A stretch of DNA of 64,000 nt from Rivularia sp. PCC 7116 (GCF_000316665.1 NC_019678.1:62001-126000), one strand, 5' to 3'; counted from the stretch's first letter, positions 8,910 through 17,640 are shown. The notes: generated by a model from the sequence alone, not told the origin. A program made the numbers and translations.

Positions 8910-9806
8910 ATGACTACAAAGCTGATTTTATATCCCAACATAAGGTTATGGATGGCGGCATTAAAACCGCCAATGTACTGCGTTGCGATTATGCCGATTT
9001 GGGTCGGAACGGCTATCGCTTTTGCAGAAACAAGGGTGCTTCACACAGCAGTTTTCTGCACATTTTTAGCTGCTGCAATTTTGATTCTTGCTTGGGAAAA
9101 TTTGAGTAATGATGTTTTTGATTCTGATACGGGAATTGATATTAACAAACATCATTCTCTTGTCAATTTGACGGGCAGCAGACAATTAATATTGTGGTTG
9201 GGAAATTGCTTTCTAGCTTCAGGGTTATTCGGAATATTAACAATTAGTTGGTGGCAAAAAGACCTAACTTTAATTGGGATAATTTTGATTTGTTGCGGCT
9301 TAGGATATCTCTATCAAGGACCTCCTTTTCGTTTGGGTTACAAAGGTTTAGGAGAAATACTTTGCTTTTTTGCTTTTGGTCCTTTGGGAGTAGCCGCAGG
9401 TTATTACAGTCAAACTCAAAGTTACTCTTTAACAAGTTTAGCTGCTTCGGTAATAGTCGGTATCACCACAACTTTAATCTTGTTTTGTTCCCATTTTCAT
9501 CAAGTTGAAGATGACTTAGCAGCAGGTAAGCTTTCTCCTATTGTTCGTCTGGGAACTTTAAAAGGTTCGCAAGTTTTAAAGTGGTTCACAGGTAGTATTT
9601 ATGCACTGATATTTATATTTATACTTTGCGGAATTTTTCCCTTATGGACGCTTTTGAGTTGGTTTAGTTTACCTTTTGCGGCAAAACTATATAATCACGT
9701 CTCGCAAAATCACGACAAACCGCTAGAAATTAGTAACTTAAAATTTATCGCGATCGCAGTGCAATTTTGGTGTTGTCTGTTATTAGGATTGGGTTTTGTT
9801 TTGTAA
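8910..9806 (+). CDS. menA: 1,4-dihydroxy-2-naphthoate phytyltransferase
   Basis: A UbiA-family membrane prenyltransferase that attaches the phytyl chain to DHNA, making demethylphylloquinone. The ATG of [10 protein letters not shown] is chosen over a TTG three codons upstream. The protein has 298 residues. The first aspartate-rich motif is [11 protein letters not shown] (about residues 67-77) and the second lies in [13 protein letters not shown]. Eight or nine hydrophobic spans are visible (for example [45 protein letters not shown]). The gene is co-directional with menC and menE, with an STRR tract between it and menC. Confidence 0.92.
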   Translation: MTTKLILYPNIRLWMAALKPPMYCVAIMPIWVGTAIAFAETRVLHTAVFCTFLAAAILILAWENLSNDVFDSDTGIDINKHHSLVNLTGSRQLILWLGNCFLASGLFGILTISWWQKDLTLIGIILICCGLGYLYQGPPFRLGYKGLGEILCFFAFGPLGVAAGYYSQTQSYSLTSLAASVIVGITTTLILFCSHFHQVEDDLAAGKLSPIVRLGTLKGSQVLKWFTGSIYALIFIFILCGIFPLWTLLSWFSLPFAAKLYNHVSQNHDKPLEISNLKFIAIAVQFWCCLLLGLGFVL

Positions 9807-9807
9807 T

Positions 9808-9948
9808 TAGCAATTGGGAATTGGGCATGGGGCATTGGGCATTGGGCATGGGGGATTGGGGATTGGGCATTGGTAATTGGTAATTGGTAATTGGTAATTG
9901 GTAATTGTTAACTGCTCACTGTTAACTGCTCACTGTTAACTGCTCTTA
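9808..9948. repeat. STRR tract between menA and menC
   Basis: Heptamer arrays of GGGCATT/GGGAATT, then TTGGTAA repeated five times, then GTTAACTGCTCACT units. They fill nearly all of the 180-bp menA-menC spacer. It contains no ORF. Confidence 0.9.
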
Positions 9949-9987
9949 TCTCTAAAATCCAAAATGTAAAATTCAAAATCATCAGGG

Positions 9988-10977
9988 ATGTTTTACAAGT
10001 TTGAATTTCGTACTTACAGTAGAAAATTCGTGACTCCCTTAAATACGTCTCACGGTGTTTGGGAAAGTCGGAATGGACTTATTATTCGTCTTAGGGATGA
10101 AACAGGAAAAGTCGGATGGGGGGAAATTGCTCCGATTAGTTGGTTTGGCTCGGAAACAGTAGAAGAAGCTATTTCATTTTGTCGTAAATTACCGCAGACA
10201 ATTACCGAAAATATTATCTTTTCAATTCCCGATGAATTACCCGCTTGCCAGTTTGGATTTGAGTCAGCGCGGGAAATGATAAACAAAAATTATTTTTCTG
10301 CTGAATCATCCCCAATTACCAGTAGCATTTTGCTGCCTGCTGGTAGAGCAGCTTTACATCAATGGCGAAATATATGGGAATATGGCTCTCACAGTTTTAA
10401 ATGGAAAATTGGGGTTTATCCCTTTGCTGAAGAAATATTCATTTTCGATTTACTCGCTGGAGAATTACCCGCTTTCACGAAACTACGTTTGGATGCGAAT
10501 GCTGGCTTGAGTTATGGTGAAGCTGAAATTTGGTTGCGAAAATGCGATGAAATCAACAAAAATGATGATATTGATTTAAAAATCGAATTTATTGAACAAC
10601 CGCTTGCAGTAGATAGGTTTTCCGAAATGCTGGAATTAAGTCGGATTTATAATACCAAAATTGCTTTAGATGAATCTGTTGCTACACTCAAACAACTTGA
10701 AAGCTGCTATCAACGAGGTTGGCGAGGAATTTTTGTGATTAAAGCCGGTATTATTGGTTCCCCTTCTCGTTTGCGCCGGTTTTGCCTTAATCACGAAGTT
10801 GATACTGTTTTTTCGTCGGTTTTTGAAACTAATATTGGCAGAGAAGCAGCATTGTCATTAGCCGCAGAATTATCGCAGCAAAAAAGAGCGGTTGGTTTTG
10901 GTGTGAATCATTTTTTTGCAGAGGATGAACAAACCTGTTTAAAAAATCTATGGAAGGAAACTTCAAGTATTTTGTAG
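9988..10977 (+). CDS. menC: o-Succinylbenzoate synthase
   Basis: An enolase-superfamily enzyme that dehydrates SHCHC to o-succinylbenzoate. The 329-residue protein has the N-terminal capping domain (VGWGEIAPI, QFGFESARE) and a barrel with the catalytic Lys in FKWKIGV, metal ligands in LRLDANAGL (Asp), IEFIEQPL (Glu) and ALDESVATL (Asp), and a second Lys in IFVIKAGIIGS. Its 3' end overlaps the start of menE by 28 bp, so the two are co-transcribed. Confidence 0.93.
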   Translation: MFYKFEFRTYSRKFVTPLNTSHGVWESRNGLIIRLRDETGKVGWGEIAPISWFGSETVEEAISFCRKLPQTITENIIFSIPDELPACQFGFESAREMINKNYFSAESSPITSSILLPAGRAALHQWRNIWEYGSHSFKWKIGVYPFAEEIFIFDLLAGELPAFTKLRLDANAGLSYGEAEIWLRKCDEINKNDDIDLKIEFIEQPLAVDRFSEMLELSRIYNTKIALDESVATLKQLESCYQRGWRGIFVIKAGIIGSPSRLRRFCLNHEVDTVFSSVFETNIGREAALSLAAELSQQKRAVGFGVNHFFAEDEQTCLKNLWKETSSIL

Positions 10978-12413
10978 ATAACGACTGTTTAATTTGTGAA
11001 GATAGTCATTTGTTAGTTGAGTTAGTTGAAAAACTCGATTTTGATATTTTCCAATTTAAACAACAACATTCTTATCTACCGAAAATTATTTTAAATGAAC
11101 GCCAGCCGGTGCGTTTTTTAGCCGGTTTTATCGCTGCCTGTAAAGCGAATTGTCCCGTATTTTTATGTAATCCCGATTGGGGAAAACAAGAATGGCTGCA
11201 AGTATTTGATTTAGTCAAACCAGATATTATTTGGGGAATTAAGCCTAAAGCCGTAGAAGCATCTTACTTTCTTGAAAACTCCCATAATACTGATATTTAC
11301 AATGCCCCATGCCCAATCCCCAATGCCCAATCCCCATACATAATGATTCCTACCGGTGGCTCCTCGGGAAGAATAAAATTTGCAGTTCATACCTGGGATA
11401 CTTTGACGGCTTCGGTATTGGGATTCAAAGAGTATTTTCAAGTAGATCAGATTAATTCTTTCTGTGTATTGCCGCTGTATCATGTCAGCGGTTTGATGCA
11501 GTTTATGCGCTGTTTTATTACGGGTGGAAAGTTAATAGTTTTACCTTTTAAATCCCTGGAATCAAAACCAGTAAGTTATAGTAAAAATAATTTTAATCAA
11601 TTAATTAGTAGCTCAGAATATTTTATATCTTTAGTTCCTACTCAGTTAGAGCGTTTATTGCAGAAATCGGATTTAGCTGAATGGTTGAGTAAATTCCAAA
11701 CGGTACTTTTAGGAGGTGCCCCAGCTTGGAATGAATTATTGCAAAAAGCAAGGTTTCATTGCATTAGATTAGCTCCCACCTACGGAATGACAGAAACCGC
11801 TTCTCAAATAGCGACTATGAAATCAGATGATTTTATTCAAGGTAAAGTTGGCTGCGGTAAGATTCTTCCCCATGCAAAAATCACAATTTGCGGTAAAAAG
11901 GGGGAAGAATTAAAAGTTAATCAAATTGGCAATATCAATATTCAAGCAAAATCATTAGCGCTTGGTTATTATCCTCTTAGTAGTAAAACACAAACTTGTT
12001 TGCAAATAGACGATTTAGCTTTTTTAAACGAACAAGGTTATCTAAATATTGTCGGTAGAAACAGCGATAAAATCATTACTGGTGGCGAAAATGTTTATCC
12101 CACTGAGGTTGAAGCCGTAATTAGAGCAACTGGAATGGTAGCTGATGTTTGTGTAATTGGCTTAGCCGATAAATATTGGGGAGAAGTTGTAACTGCTATT
12201 TATGTGGTTAATTCGGGTATTAATCATCCAGCAGTTAAGATGCCCGCACTACAACAAGATAAAAATGAACGTATATTAATACAGACTTTGCTTAAAGAGA
12301 AGCTTAGTAATTATAAAATTCCTAAAGTTTGGATTCCTGTTGATTCCTTACCTCGTAATTCTCAGGGTAAAATTAATCGGCAAAAGCTTTATGAAATCGC
12401 CGTTTCTAAATAA
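10950..12413 (+). CDS. menE: o-Succinylbenzoate-CoA ligase
   Basis: An acyl-adenylate-forming enzyme that activates o-succinylbenzoate as its CoA ester. The 487-residue protein has the phosphate-binding loop PTGGSSG (residues 134-140), YGMTETASQIA, the hinge and ATP-binding region FLNEQGYLNIVGRNSDKIITGGENVYP, and the C-terminal lysine segment LPRNSQGKINRQKL. The ATG lies inside the menC end, giving a 28-bp overlap. Directly before the P-loop, residues about 117-130 ([14 protein letters not shown]) are encoded by an in-frame STRR of CCCAATG-type heptamers, an unusual coding use of that repeat. Confidence 0.93.
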   Translation: MEGNFKYFVDNDCLICEDSHLLVELVEKLDFDIFQFKQQHSYLPKIILNERQPVRFLAGFIAACKANCPVFLCNPDWGKQEWLQVFDLVKPDIIWGIKPKAVEASYFLENSHNTDIYNAPCPIPNAQSPYIMIPTGGSSGRIKFAVHTWDTLTASVLGFKEYFQVDQINSFCVLPLYHVSGLMQFMRCFITGGKLIVLPFKSLESKPVSYSKNNFNQLISSSEYFISLVPTQLERLLQKSDLAEWLSKFQTVLLGGAPAWNELLQKARFHCIRLAPTYGMTETASQIATMKSDDFIQGKVGCGKILPHAKITICGKKGEELKVNQIGNINIQAKSLALGYYPLSSKTQTCLQIDDLAFLNEQGYLNIVGRNSDKIITGGENVYPTEVEAVIRATGMVADVCVIGLADKYWGEVVTAIYVVNSGINHPAVKMPALQQDKNERILIQTLLKEKLSNYKIPKVWIPVDSLPRNSQGKINRQKLYEIAVSK

Positions 12414-12569
12414 ATACTTATTGGTGATTGGGGTAATGCACAGAGAAAGTGTCACGAAGTGCCAACGTGGCTGAAAGTATCACCATGAAAGACTGCCAGA
12501 AGACGGAATTTAATGAAGGTATTAAAACTTAACGCAGTTCCTAGAATAATTTTACACGTATTGCCTTGT

Positions 12570-12980
12570 TCAGAATGCGCTTGCTTCCACGCTCTGAGTT
12601 TTGGTGCGTTGCATCCACCAACCGACAAGAGGAAATTGAATCCAGAAAGAGAAGTAGAAGAACGTCAAATACCAGTATGGAATAACAAACCCGATTCCAA
12701 GCCCCTTATAAACGGCCAGCAGCAGATAGTCATATACAAAAAGCGGAAGCGTTAGGTATAGGGCAAGCCAACACGAGTTGACCAAATGCTTGCCGTCAGT
12801 CCAGTACTTTTTGAGGGTATATTGCGTAATCGGAAAATAGATAAGTGTGACGAAGACACAAACCGCAATTTTTGCCCAAAAGTACCATTGCTGGTAATAG
12901 TCGGGAAGTCCAATTATGTAAAAAATGAGCCAAGTAATGAAGCTGTATGCAAGCAACTGGAAGTGTTTCTTAGTGTTCAT
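12570..12980 (-). CDS. Small four-span membrane protein, unrecognised
   Basis: A 136-residue hydrophobic protein starting at MNTKKHFQL; the frame runs further upstream into the thioesterase gene, but this ATG has an AGGA just before it and opens the membrane part. About four spans are seen: FQLLAYSFITWLIFYIIG, WAKIAVCVFVTLIYF, CWLALYLTLPLFVYDYLLLAVY and YWYLTFFYFSFWIQFPLVGW. The C-terminus is polar. It lies 49 bp downstream of the DHNA-CoA thioesterase on the same strand and is probably co-transcribed. The family is not recognised. Confidence 0.65.
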   Translation of the reverse strand: MNTKKHFQLLAYSFITWLIFYIIGLPDYYQQWYFWAKIAVCVFVTLIYFPITQYTLKKYWTDGKHLVNSCWLALYLTLPLFVYDYLLLAVYKGLGIGFVIPYWYLTFFYFSFWIQFPLVGWWMQRTKTQSVEASAF

Positions 12981-13029
12981 ATTTCCTGTAGTCGTCAGTA
13001 GCACTTTTCTTGCAACTCTATTTTTATAT

Positions 13030-13434
13030 CTATTGACGCAATCTTTCCAAACATTTAACGATTTCTGCCGATAATCCGATTTTGTTTCTGCTCGCTGCAT
13101 CAATAGAAACATGACGAGTCATTGCTTTGGCGACTAATTTCTCATTAATGTAAAGTTTATAATCAATTTCAAACTCCTCTGTACGAATTCTTAAAGGAGT
13201 TAAATCAACAAATAATTTATCGCCGCAATACATAGGGCGCATAAAATCAACATCAGCATGAACAATAGGAAAAGCCGTTGATGGATTTGTAAAAAATTGC
13301 TTGATACTAATTCCTAAAGATTCTAAAGCAGCTTCATAAGCTTCATGACATATAGCTAAAACATTCGCAAAGTAAACAACCCCAGCAGCATCGGTATCTT
13401 GAAAGCGAATAGTACGATTGTATGTGAAAGGCAT
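13030..13434 (-). CDS. 1,4-dihydroxy-2-naphthoyl-CoA hydrolase (4HBT thioesterase)
   Basis: A hotdog-fold thioesterase of 134 residues that matches the cyanobacterial Slr0204-type enzyme, which releases DHNA from DHNA-CoA before prenylation by MenA. The active-site segment is [17 protein letters not shown] at residues 10-26, with the catalytic Asp in DAAG (Asp15); the helix CHEAYEAAL and strand [13 protein letters not shown] follow. Lying next to menE supports this role over a generic acyl-CoA thioesterase. It is transcribed toward menE, with the small membrane protein gene between them. Confidence 0.88.
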   Translation of the reverse strand: MPFTYNRTIRFQDTDAAGVVYFANVLAICHEAYEAALESLGISIKQFFTNPSTAFPIVHADVDFMRPMYCGDKLFVDLTPLRIRTEEFEIDYKLYINEKLVAKAMTRHVSIDAASRNKIGLSAEIVKCLERLRQ

Positions 13435-13439
13435 AGCAG

Positions 13440-13562
13440 GATTGGGGGAAGAGGGGGAGAGGGGGAAGAGGGGGTAGAAAGTTATTAATTACCAATTACC
13501 AATTCCCAATGTACAATGCCCAATGCCCAATTCCCCATTCCCCATTCCCAATTATCAATTAC
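13440..13562. repeat. STRR tract between the HopA1-type gene and the thioesterase
   Basis: GGGGGAAGA/GGGGGAGA purine-rich units, then CCAATTA and CCCAATG heptamers. The last unit contributes the TAA stop of the HopA1-domain gene. Confidence 0.88.
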
Positions 13563-14647
13563 CAATCATAAATATCTTCAGAGTTTGAATTTAGGTAAGG
13601 GCATTCTAAATCAACTGACTTCCAAGCAAAATGCTGATAAATAATATTTAATTTTTCTTGGGGTGACTCGATACCCTTTTCCCAAGCTTCTAGTAAAGCG
13701 TTTGCAATAATTTGACAGCGATTTACACCAAAACTTTGTTTGTTAAGGGGCTTTTCTATGGGTTGTTCGGCTACACTTAACCCTGGTGCTAAGTATTTGC
13801 TAAATAATGGTACTTCTGGTTGAAAATTAGCTTGATTATCTATGTAAATTTCTTTTAATAACTCTTGCACTATCGAATAGTTTTGCTTTTGAAAATTCAG
13901 TATCCCCGAATCATAGCGATCGCAACCTAAAGGATGATGGGGAACTTGAAAGGTAAAGGGGATTTCTAGATTGTTTAGTTTGTCTGTGAGACTATGCATT
14001 AAAGCAATAGCCCCTTGTGGGTTTAAGTTAAAAAATATGCCGATAGCATCTAAATCGCTCCAGACATTTTGTAAATCATCTTGCTGTTGTTTACCTGAGT
14101 TACTCACTGCTAAATAAAAGCCATTATTTAAACGATTTTTAGGCAGTCGGATAGCAATTAAGTCATCAACTTTACTGGATAAGGCAGCTGGCTCTAAATC
14201 ATTTTCTTCAACATGCAGCGTCAAACCACCTTTAGTGACGGCAAAACTGCCATCGGGTTCTTGCCGTACCACCCTCCAATCGGAATCTAAATAGCCCGTA
14301 CCTTGATTGTTTTCGTGGAGTAGATTGTAAAATCTCGTGTCTCTTTCAAATACACAATTATTTTCTAAATCTTGATGTAATAAAAGGTTGGGATTGCTAA
14401 TATTTGCTGCTAATACACTTTGTAACGAGTTGTTGTAATAAATACCGTAAATAAAATTACGCAGGAGTAAATTGAGATATTTATCTTGCAATGCCGTGGA
14501 ACTTTTTTCCAGGGTTTCTGCCATTAAAGGCGGTAAACTAAAAGATTGATAATCCGGATGAATGATAGAAAAATTAGATTCTATTTCAATTTTATGAGCA
14601 ATTTCTAAAAAAGTATTCGATAAAGAGTTTTTATAAGAAGTTATCAT
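13559..14647 (-). CDS. HopA1-domain protein, probable phosphopeptide lyase
   Basis: A 362-residue protein of the HopA1 (type III effector HopA1/HrmA) family. Recognisable features are the N-terminal LPPLMAETLEKSSTALQDKYLNLLLRNFIYGIYYNN, then GTGYLDSDWRVVRQEPDGSFAVTKGGLTLHV, IAIRLPKNRLNNGFYLAVS and GIFFNLNPQGAIALMHSLTDKLN. In class V lanthipeptide (LxmY) and thioviridamide (TvaD) pathways, HopA1 proteins work with an APH-type kinase to dehydrate Ser/Thr of a peptide: the kinase phosphorylates and the HopA1 protein eliminates. Here the kinase-like gene lies directly upstream on the same strand, which supports that role. No precursor peptide was found. The stop codon lies in an STRR. Confidence 0.8.
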   Translation of the reverse strand: MITSYKNSLSNTFLEIAHKIEIESNFSIIHPDYQSFSLPPLMAETLEKSSTALQDKYLNLLLRNFIYGIYYNNSLQSVLAANISNPNLLLHQDLENNCVFERDTRFYNLLHENNQGTGYLDSDWRVVRQEPDGSFAVTKGGLTLHVEENDLEPAALSSKVDDLIAIRLPKNRLNNGFYLAVSNSGKQQQDDLQNVWSDLDAIGIFFNLNPQGAIALMHSLTDKLNNLEIPFTFQVPHHPLGCDRYDSGILNFQKQNYSIVQELLKEIYIDNQANFQPEVPLFSKYLAPGLSVAEQPIEKPLNKQSFGVNRCQIIANALLEAWEKGIESPQEKLNIIYQHFAWKSVDLECPYLNSNSEDIYDW

Positions 14648-14715
14648 GGCTGGTTTATGTAGATTTCCGAATCAAGAGTTTATTAAAATAAATGCAGCCC
14701 TGTGGAGAAAAGAAA

Positions 14716-14753
14716 AGTTAACAGCAACCAGTAAAAACTGGTTACTGTTAACT
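14716..14753. repeat. 38-bp hairpin between the kinase and HopA1 genes
   Basis: A 17-bp inverted repeat with one mismatch (AGTTAACAGCAACCAGT / ACTGGTTACTGTTAACT) around an AAAA loop, built from STRR-like GTTAACAG units. It sits in the 136-bp spacer inside the presumed operon and could attenuate or stabilise the transcript; that role is not shown. Confidence 0.7.
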
Positions 14754-14783
14754 GCTATCTGTCAATTGCTAAATATTTGCTAC

Positions 14784-16025
14784 TTAACACCCGCGCAGAC
14801 GAGTTTTTTCGTAGAAAAGAGGAATCAAATTATTCTCTCTTTCCACAACAGAAACCTTAGTAGATTTTACAAATGGTTTCAGAATTTGTAATTCTGATTT
14901 ACCGAAAATGTCTACTACGTACTCTGGAGTTCTAGTTAAGATATTTCTGGCAAAATCTAAAGCAATTAAACTGGTTTGATGCAAATTTTGCTGTTTGTTA
15001 ATCTTATCCTGGATTTGATTGATTAATCCTAAACCGGCATACTTGATAATCGACTGGATAAAATCTTTACGATAATCCAGAATCATCGGAAAAGCTTTCA
15101 GATAAGACTCAGTTAAAGCCAACATTGAAGGTTGAAGAATCTCCAGCGGAATAGCCGCTAATTCCAAAGATTCCTCTAACTCTAAAGTTGAATCCACAAC
15201 TAAACTTTCTAACCAAATTTTTAAGTAACCGGCTAGTAAAGTTCCCAAATCATAAGCGGGATCGCCCCAACCGCAAGCTTCCCAGTCAATCATCTTCACA
15301 TCTACATTATCCAGATGCTGCCAACGAGAATGTACTAAAACGTTCTCTAGTTTTAAATCGTTATGGGTTAAACAGCAAGGATTCCATGCGCTTGCTAAAT
15401 CGGCAATTGCAGACTCTAGAAAGTCATATTTTTGATAGCTAGAGTAGAACGAAAGCCCGCTACTGCTAACTTTGCCAAAAATCGAGGGTTCTAGAAAATC
15501 GATGCCCTGTGCCGGATTAAAATACTGATAGCGAATCTGCCCAGCTGGAGCAGTTGCCATAAAATCACGGTACTTTTGACGTTTAAAAGTCGCACGATGC
15601 AATGATGCTAAAGTATTGCCGATGGAGTTTGCGAGTTCTGGCGGAAAATATAGGTTATGCCTGTAATAGCTTGCCAATCCTTGGTATTCCCAAAGATAGT
15701 TACGCACGAGGATAGAGTTCTCCTCATCGTAATGTACTACTAGCGGAGATAACGCTTTTATGTTGCCGAGAACCGGAAATGATTCAAGCAATTGGTGAAA
15801 CAGCCATTCATTATAGAACTCACAGGGGATACCGTTAAATTCTTGGGCTAGTTCTTGTTTTACCAAAAGCTTGCGATCGCCATTCTTAGTAACCAGTATA
15901 CTTAAATTCTTACGGCTACTACTGTGTGGCAAATCTGCATCGGCGGTTGCGCCATCTTCTGAGCTACTCAGACCTGCTTCTTGCAGATACTGGATAACGT
16001 TTTGAGAAGACAGTGAAAGTTTCAT
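14784..16025 (-). CDS. APH-family kinase paired with the HopA1-type protein
   Basis: A 413-residue aminoglycoside/choline-kinase-fold phosphotransferase. The catalytic loop is CLTHNDLKLENVLV (His-x-Asp with metal-binding Asn) and the metal-binding DFG-equivalent is VKMIDWEACGWGDPAYDLG; both are intact, so it should be active. The N-terminal lobe includes LLVKQELAQEF, with the probable ATP-binding Lys. It is first in the operon, with the HopA1 gene 136 bp downstream. This kinase/HopA1 arrangement matches LxmK-LxmY and TvaC-TvaD, where the kinase phosphorylates Ser/Thr of a ribosomal peptide. An ordinary small-molecule kinase role cannot be excluded. Confidence 0.8.
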   Translation of the reverse strand: MKLSLSSQNVIQYLQEAGLSSSEDGATADADLPHSSSRKNLSILVTKNGDRKLLVKQELAQEFNGIPCEFYNEWLFHQLLESFPVLGNIKALSPLVVHYDEENSILVRNYLWEYQGLASYYRHNLYFPPELANSIGNTLASLHRATFKRQKYRDFMATAPAGQIRYQYFNPAQGIDFLEPSIFGKVSSSGLSFYSSYQKYDFLESAIADLASAWNPCCLTHNDLKLENVLVHSRWQHLDNVDVKMIDWEACGWGDPAYDLGTLLAGYLKIWLESLVVDSTLELEESLELAAIPLEILQPSMLALTESYLKAFPMILDYRKDFIQSIIKYAGLGLINQIQDKINKQQNLHQTSLIALDFARNILTRTPEYVVDIFGKSELQILKPFVKSTKVSVVERENNLIPLFYEKTRLRGC

Positions 16026-16868
16026 TATATTTGTTACTTCCTTAGATTCCTTTAAAGTCAGCTTTTTTTGGTTTTGGCTTAAACAATGGCAGCATTCCCC
16101 AGCGAAGCCCCTTTTTTAGGGAATCTTAAAAAACGATGACTACGCTTTAGTAATATCGTATTTCTCTGACAAATACATGCCAAAATGCCATTAATTTCTT
16201 TACTGTCGCTTCAAATTTCACAATGTTTAAACGGTGAAATCTTTAATTTTTATTCAAATTTTTACTTACGCGAATATAGAAATTTGTGCTTTAACCTTTT
16301 AATGCCTGTTCGTTTCCCAAGATTACGTTTTTGAACAGCCAGCAGATTAACAAACATTAATATAATTATCTAATACAACAGCTAACACTCACACAGTACA
16401 AGAACTTTTACACACTTTCCGGAAGAATACAATTATTTTTCTCTAATCGTAGCCTAATAATTCTCTTTGCAGACTATCAACAACCGTCTATACCCAAAAT
16501 TCTACGCAAAACCATCAGCTTTCTGCGAAACCTATATTAGAATAGCTGTACATTATTCTCATCTTGCAATATTTCTACACAATATTTGCGAAGTTTAATC
16601 TTACTATGAATTTAACCTTTATTTGATTATAGAAATAATTCTTAATAAGTAAATTAAAAAATCATGAGAACTCTTTGAATACAATCTTCTTCTATAATAC
16701 AAAAGATTTAGAAACCAACTCAATAATTACAATTATTTGCAATTAGGATTTACGCAAAAAGAACGTAATTACTTCACTAAGGGCGACAGCGCCCACCGCT
16801 AGCTTTAAAAGTTCCTCAATTAGACTTTACGTCACATTTTGTATCGAAATTTCGTCAAAACATAAACT
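16026..16868. other. 0.84-kb AT-rich region without a recognisable gene
   Basis: A long upstream region of the kinase/HopA1 operon. I searched both strands for a small precursor peptide. The longest ATG-started frame is about 31 codons (minus strand, near 16.35 kb, MFVNLLAVQKRN), basic and without the Ser/Thr/Cys-rich core expected of a precursor. A hairpin GGGCG-ACA-GCGCCC lies near 16.78 kb, close to the end of the next gene. No other structure was seen. Confidence 0.5.
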
Positions 16869-17189
16869 TTAGCAAAAATTCGGTTGCCATTGATACTGAT
16901 TAAGGTTAATTTTTCCTGCTGAGTTGAATTCAATACCTTCTTCTTCCAACATTTGCTTTTGCAGATAATCCCCTCCTTCACGCACGGTTGAATAGGAAAT
17001 TTCACCTTTAGCATTAATAACTCGATGCCAGGGAATATCATTAACATCGCGATCTACCTGAAACATGGCATATCCCACCAAGCGGGCTTTACCGTGAAGT
17101 CCTGCCAAATCAGCAATTTGCCCGTAGGTTGCAACTTTACCAACAGGAATTTGACGAACAGTTTTGTAAATAAGATCGTATGTAGACAT
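16869..17189 (-). CDS. Alkyltransferase-like (ATL) DNA repair protein
   Basis: A 106-residue homologue of the O6-alkylguanine-DNA alkyltransferase C-terminal domain. The reactive PCHRV motif reads IPWHRV, so the acceptor cysteine is a tryptophan (Trp54). That is the hallmark of ATL proteins, which bind and flag O6-alkylguanine lesions for nucleotide excision repair instead of removing the alkyl group. Other landmarks are present: the DNA-contact Tyr in VATYGQIADLAG and the Arg-finger segment ARLVGYAM. The ATG of MSTYDL is preferred to a TTG four codons upstream. It stands alone. Confidence 0.88.
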   Translation of the reverse strand: MSTYDLIYKTVRQIPVGKVATYGQIADLAGLHGKARLVGYAMFQVDRDVNDIPWHRVINAKGEISYSTVREGGDYLQKQMLEEEGIEFNSAGKINLNQYQWQPNFC

Positions 17190-17279
17190 TTCAACACCCA
17201 ACTAATATTCCCAATCTATTCCCAATCCAAAATCACTAACTAAGTGTAGAAAGTGGAATTGCTTTCCAAACAGCTGCCC

Positions 17280-17597
17280 CTAAACACTAAAGAGCAATTG
17301 AGACAACATCGAAAATAATGCCACCAAACCCAAAATAACCATCAATCCTGCTGGCATGAATTTACGTGTTTTAGTAAGTCTAACGGCAAAAACTATTACT
17401 AAAATACTAGTGATGATAACAGCTAAAGTCGAACCCCATACTTGCCCCTGTAGCTGCAGGTAGGCAGCAATCAGCAATAGTAAACCACTAATTGTTCCAC
17501 TTATCAGCGAAACTTTGCTACCTGCTGTTTTATAACCAATGATGCCGCCGATAATTGATAAAATGCCATATAGGCTGGCTGCGATAATGCTCTGCAT
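17280..17597 (-). CDS. TMEM14 family membrane protein
   Basis: A 105-residue integral membrane protein with four closely spaced hydrophobic segments (IIAASLYGILSIIGGIIGYK, GTISGLLLLIAAYLQL, GSTLAVIITSILVIVFAV, AGLMVILGLVALFSML). The glycine-rich pattern and RLTKTRKFMPAGLM match the TMEM14/UPF0136 family, whose plant members are chloroplast-envelope FAX fatty-acid export proteins. A role in fatty-acid movement is therefore possible but unproven in cyanobacteria. It is divergent from the DUF815 ATPase gene across 97 bp that contain a perfect inverted repeat. Confidence 0.85.
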   Translation of the reverse strand: MQSIIAASLYGILSIIGGIIGYKTAGSKVSLISGTISGLLLLIAAYLQLQGQVWGSTLAVIITSILVIVFAVRLTKTRKFMPAGLMVILGLVALFSMLSQLLFSV

Positions 17598-17640
17598 TGT
17601 TAAAACCTGTTGCGATTTCCAGCTATTGTTCTGTGCGTAG

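Noticed and set aside
12513-12755. 80-codon plus-strand frame after menE
   Set aside because: It is antisense to the small membrane protein, whose hydrophobic pattern is far more protein-like.
14646-14891. An 81-codon plus-strand frame across the kinase/HopA1 spacer, considered as a precursor peptide
   Set aside because: It runs antisense into the kinase gene, includes the STRR hairpin, and has no leader/core organisation or ribosome binding site.
16310-16360. Small minus-strand frames upstream of the APH-type kinase (31 codons or fewer) as precursor peptides
   Set aside because: They are basic, lack Ser/Thr/Cys-rich cores and have no Shine-Dalgarno, so chance frames are more likely.
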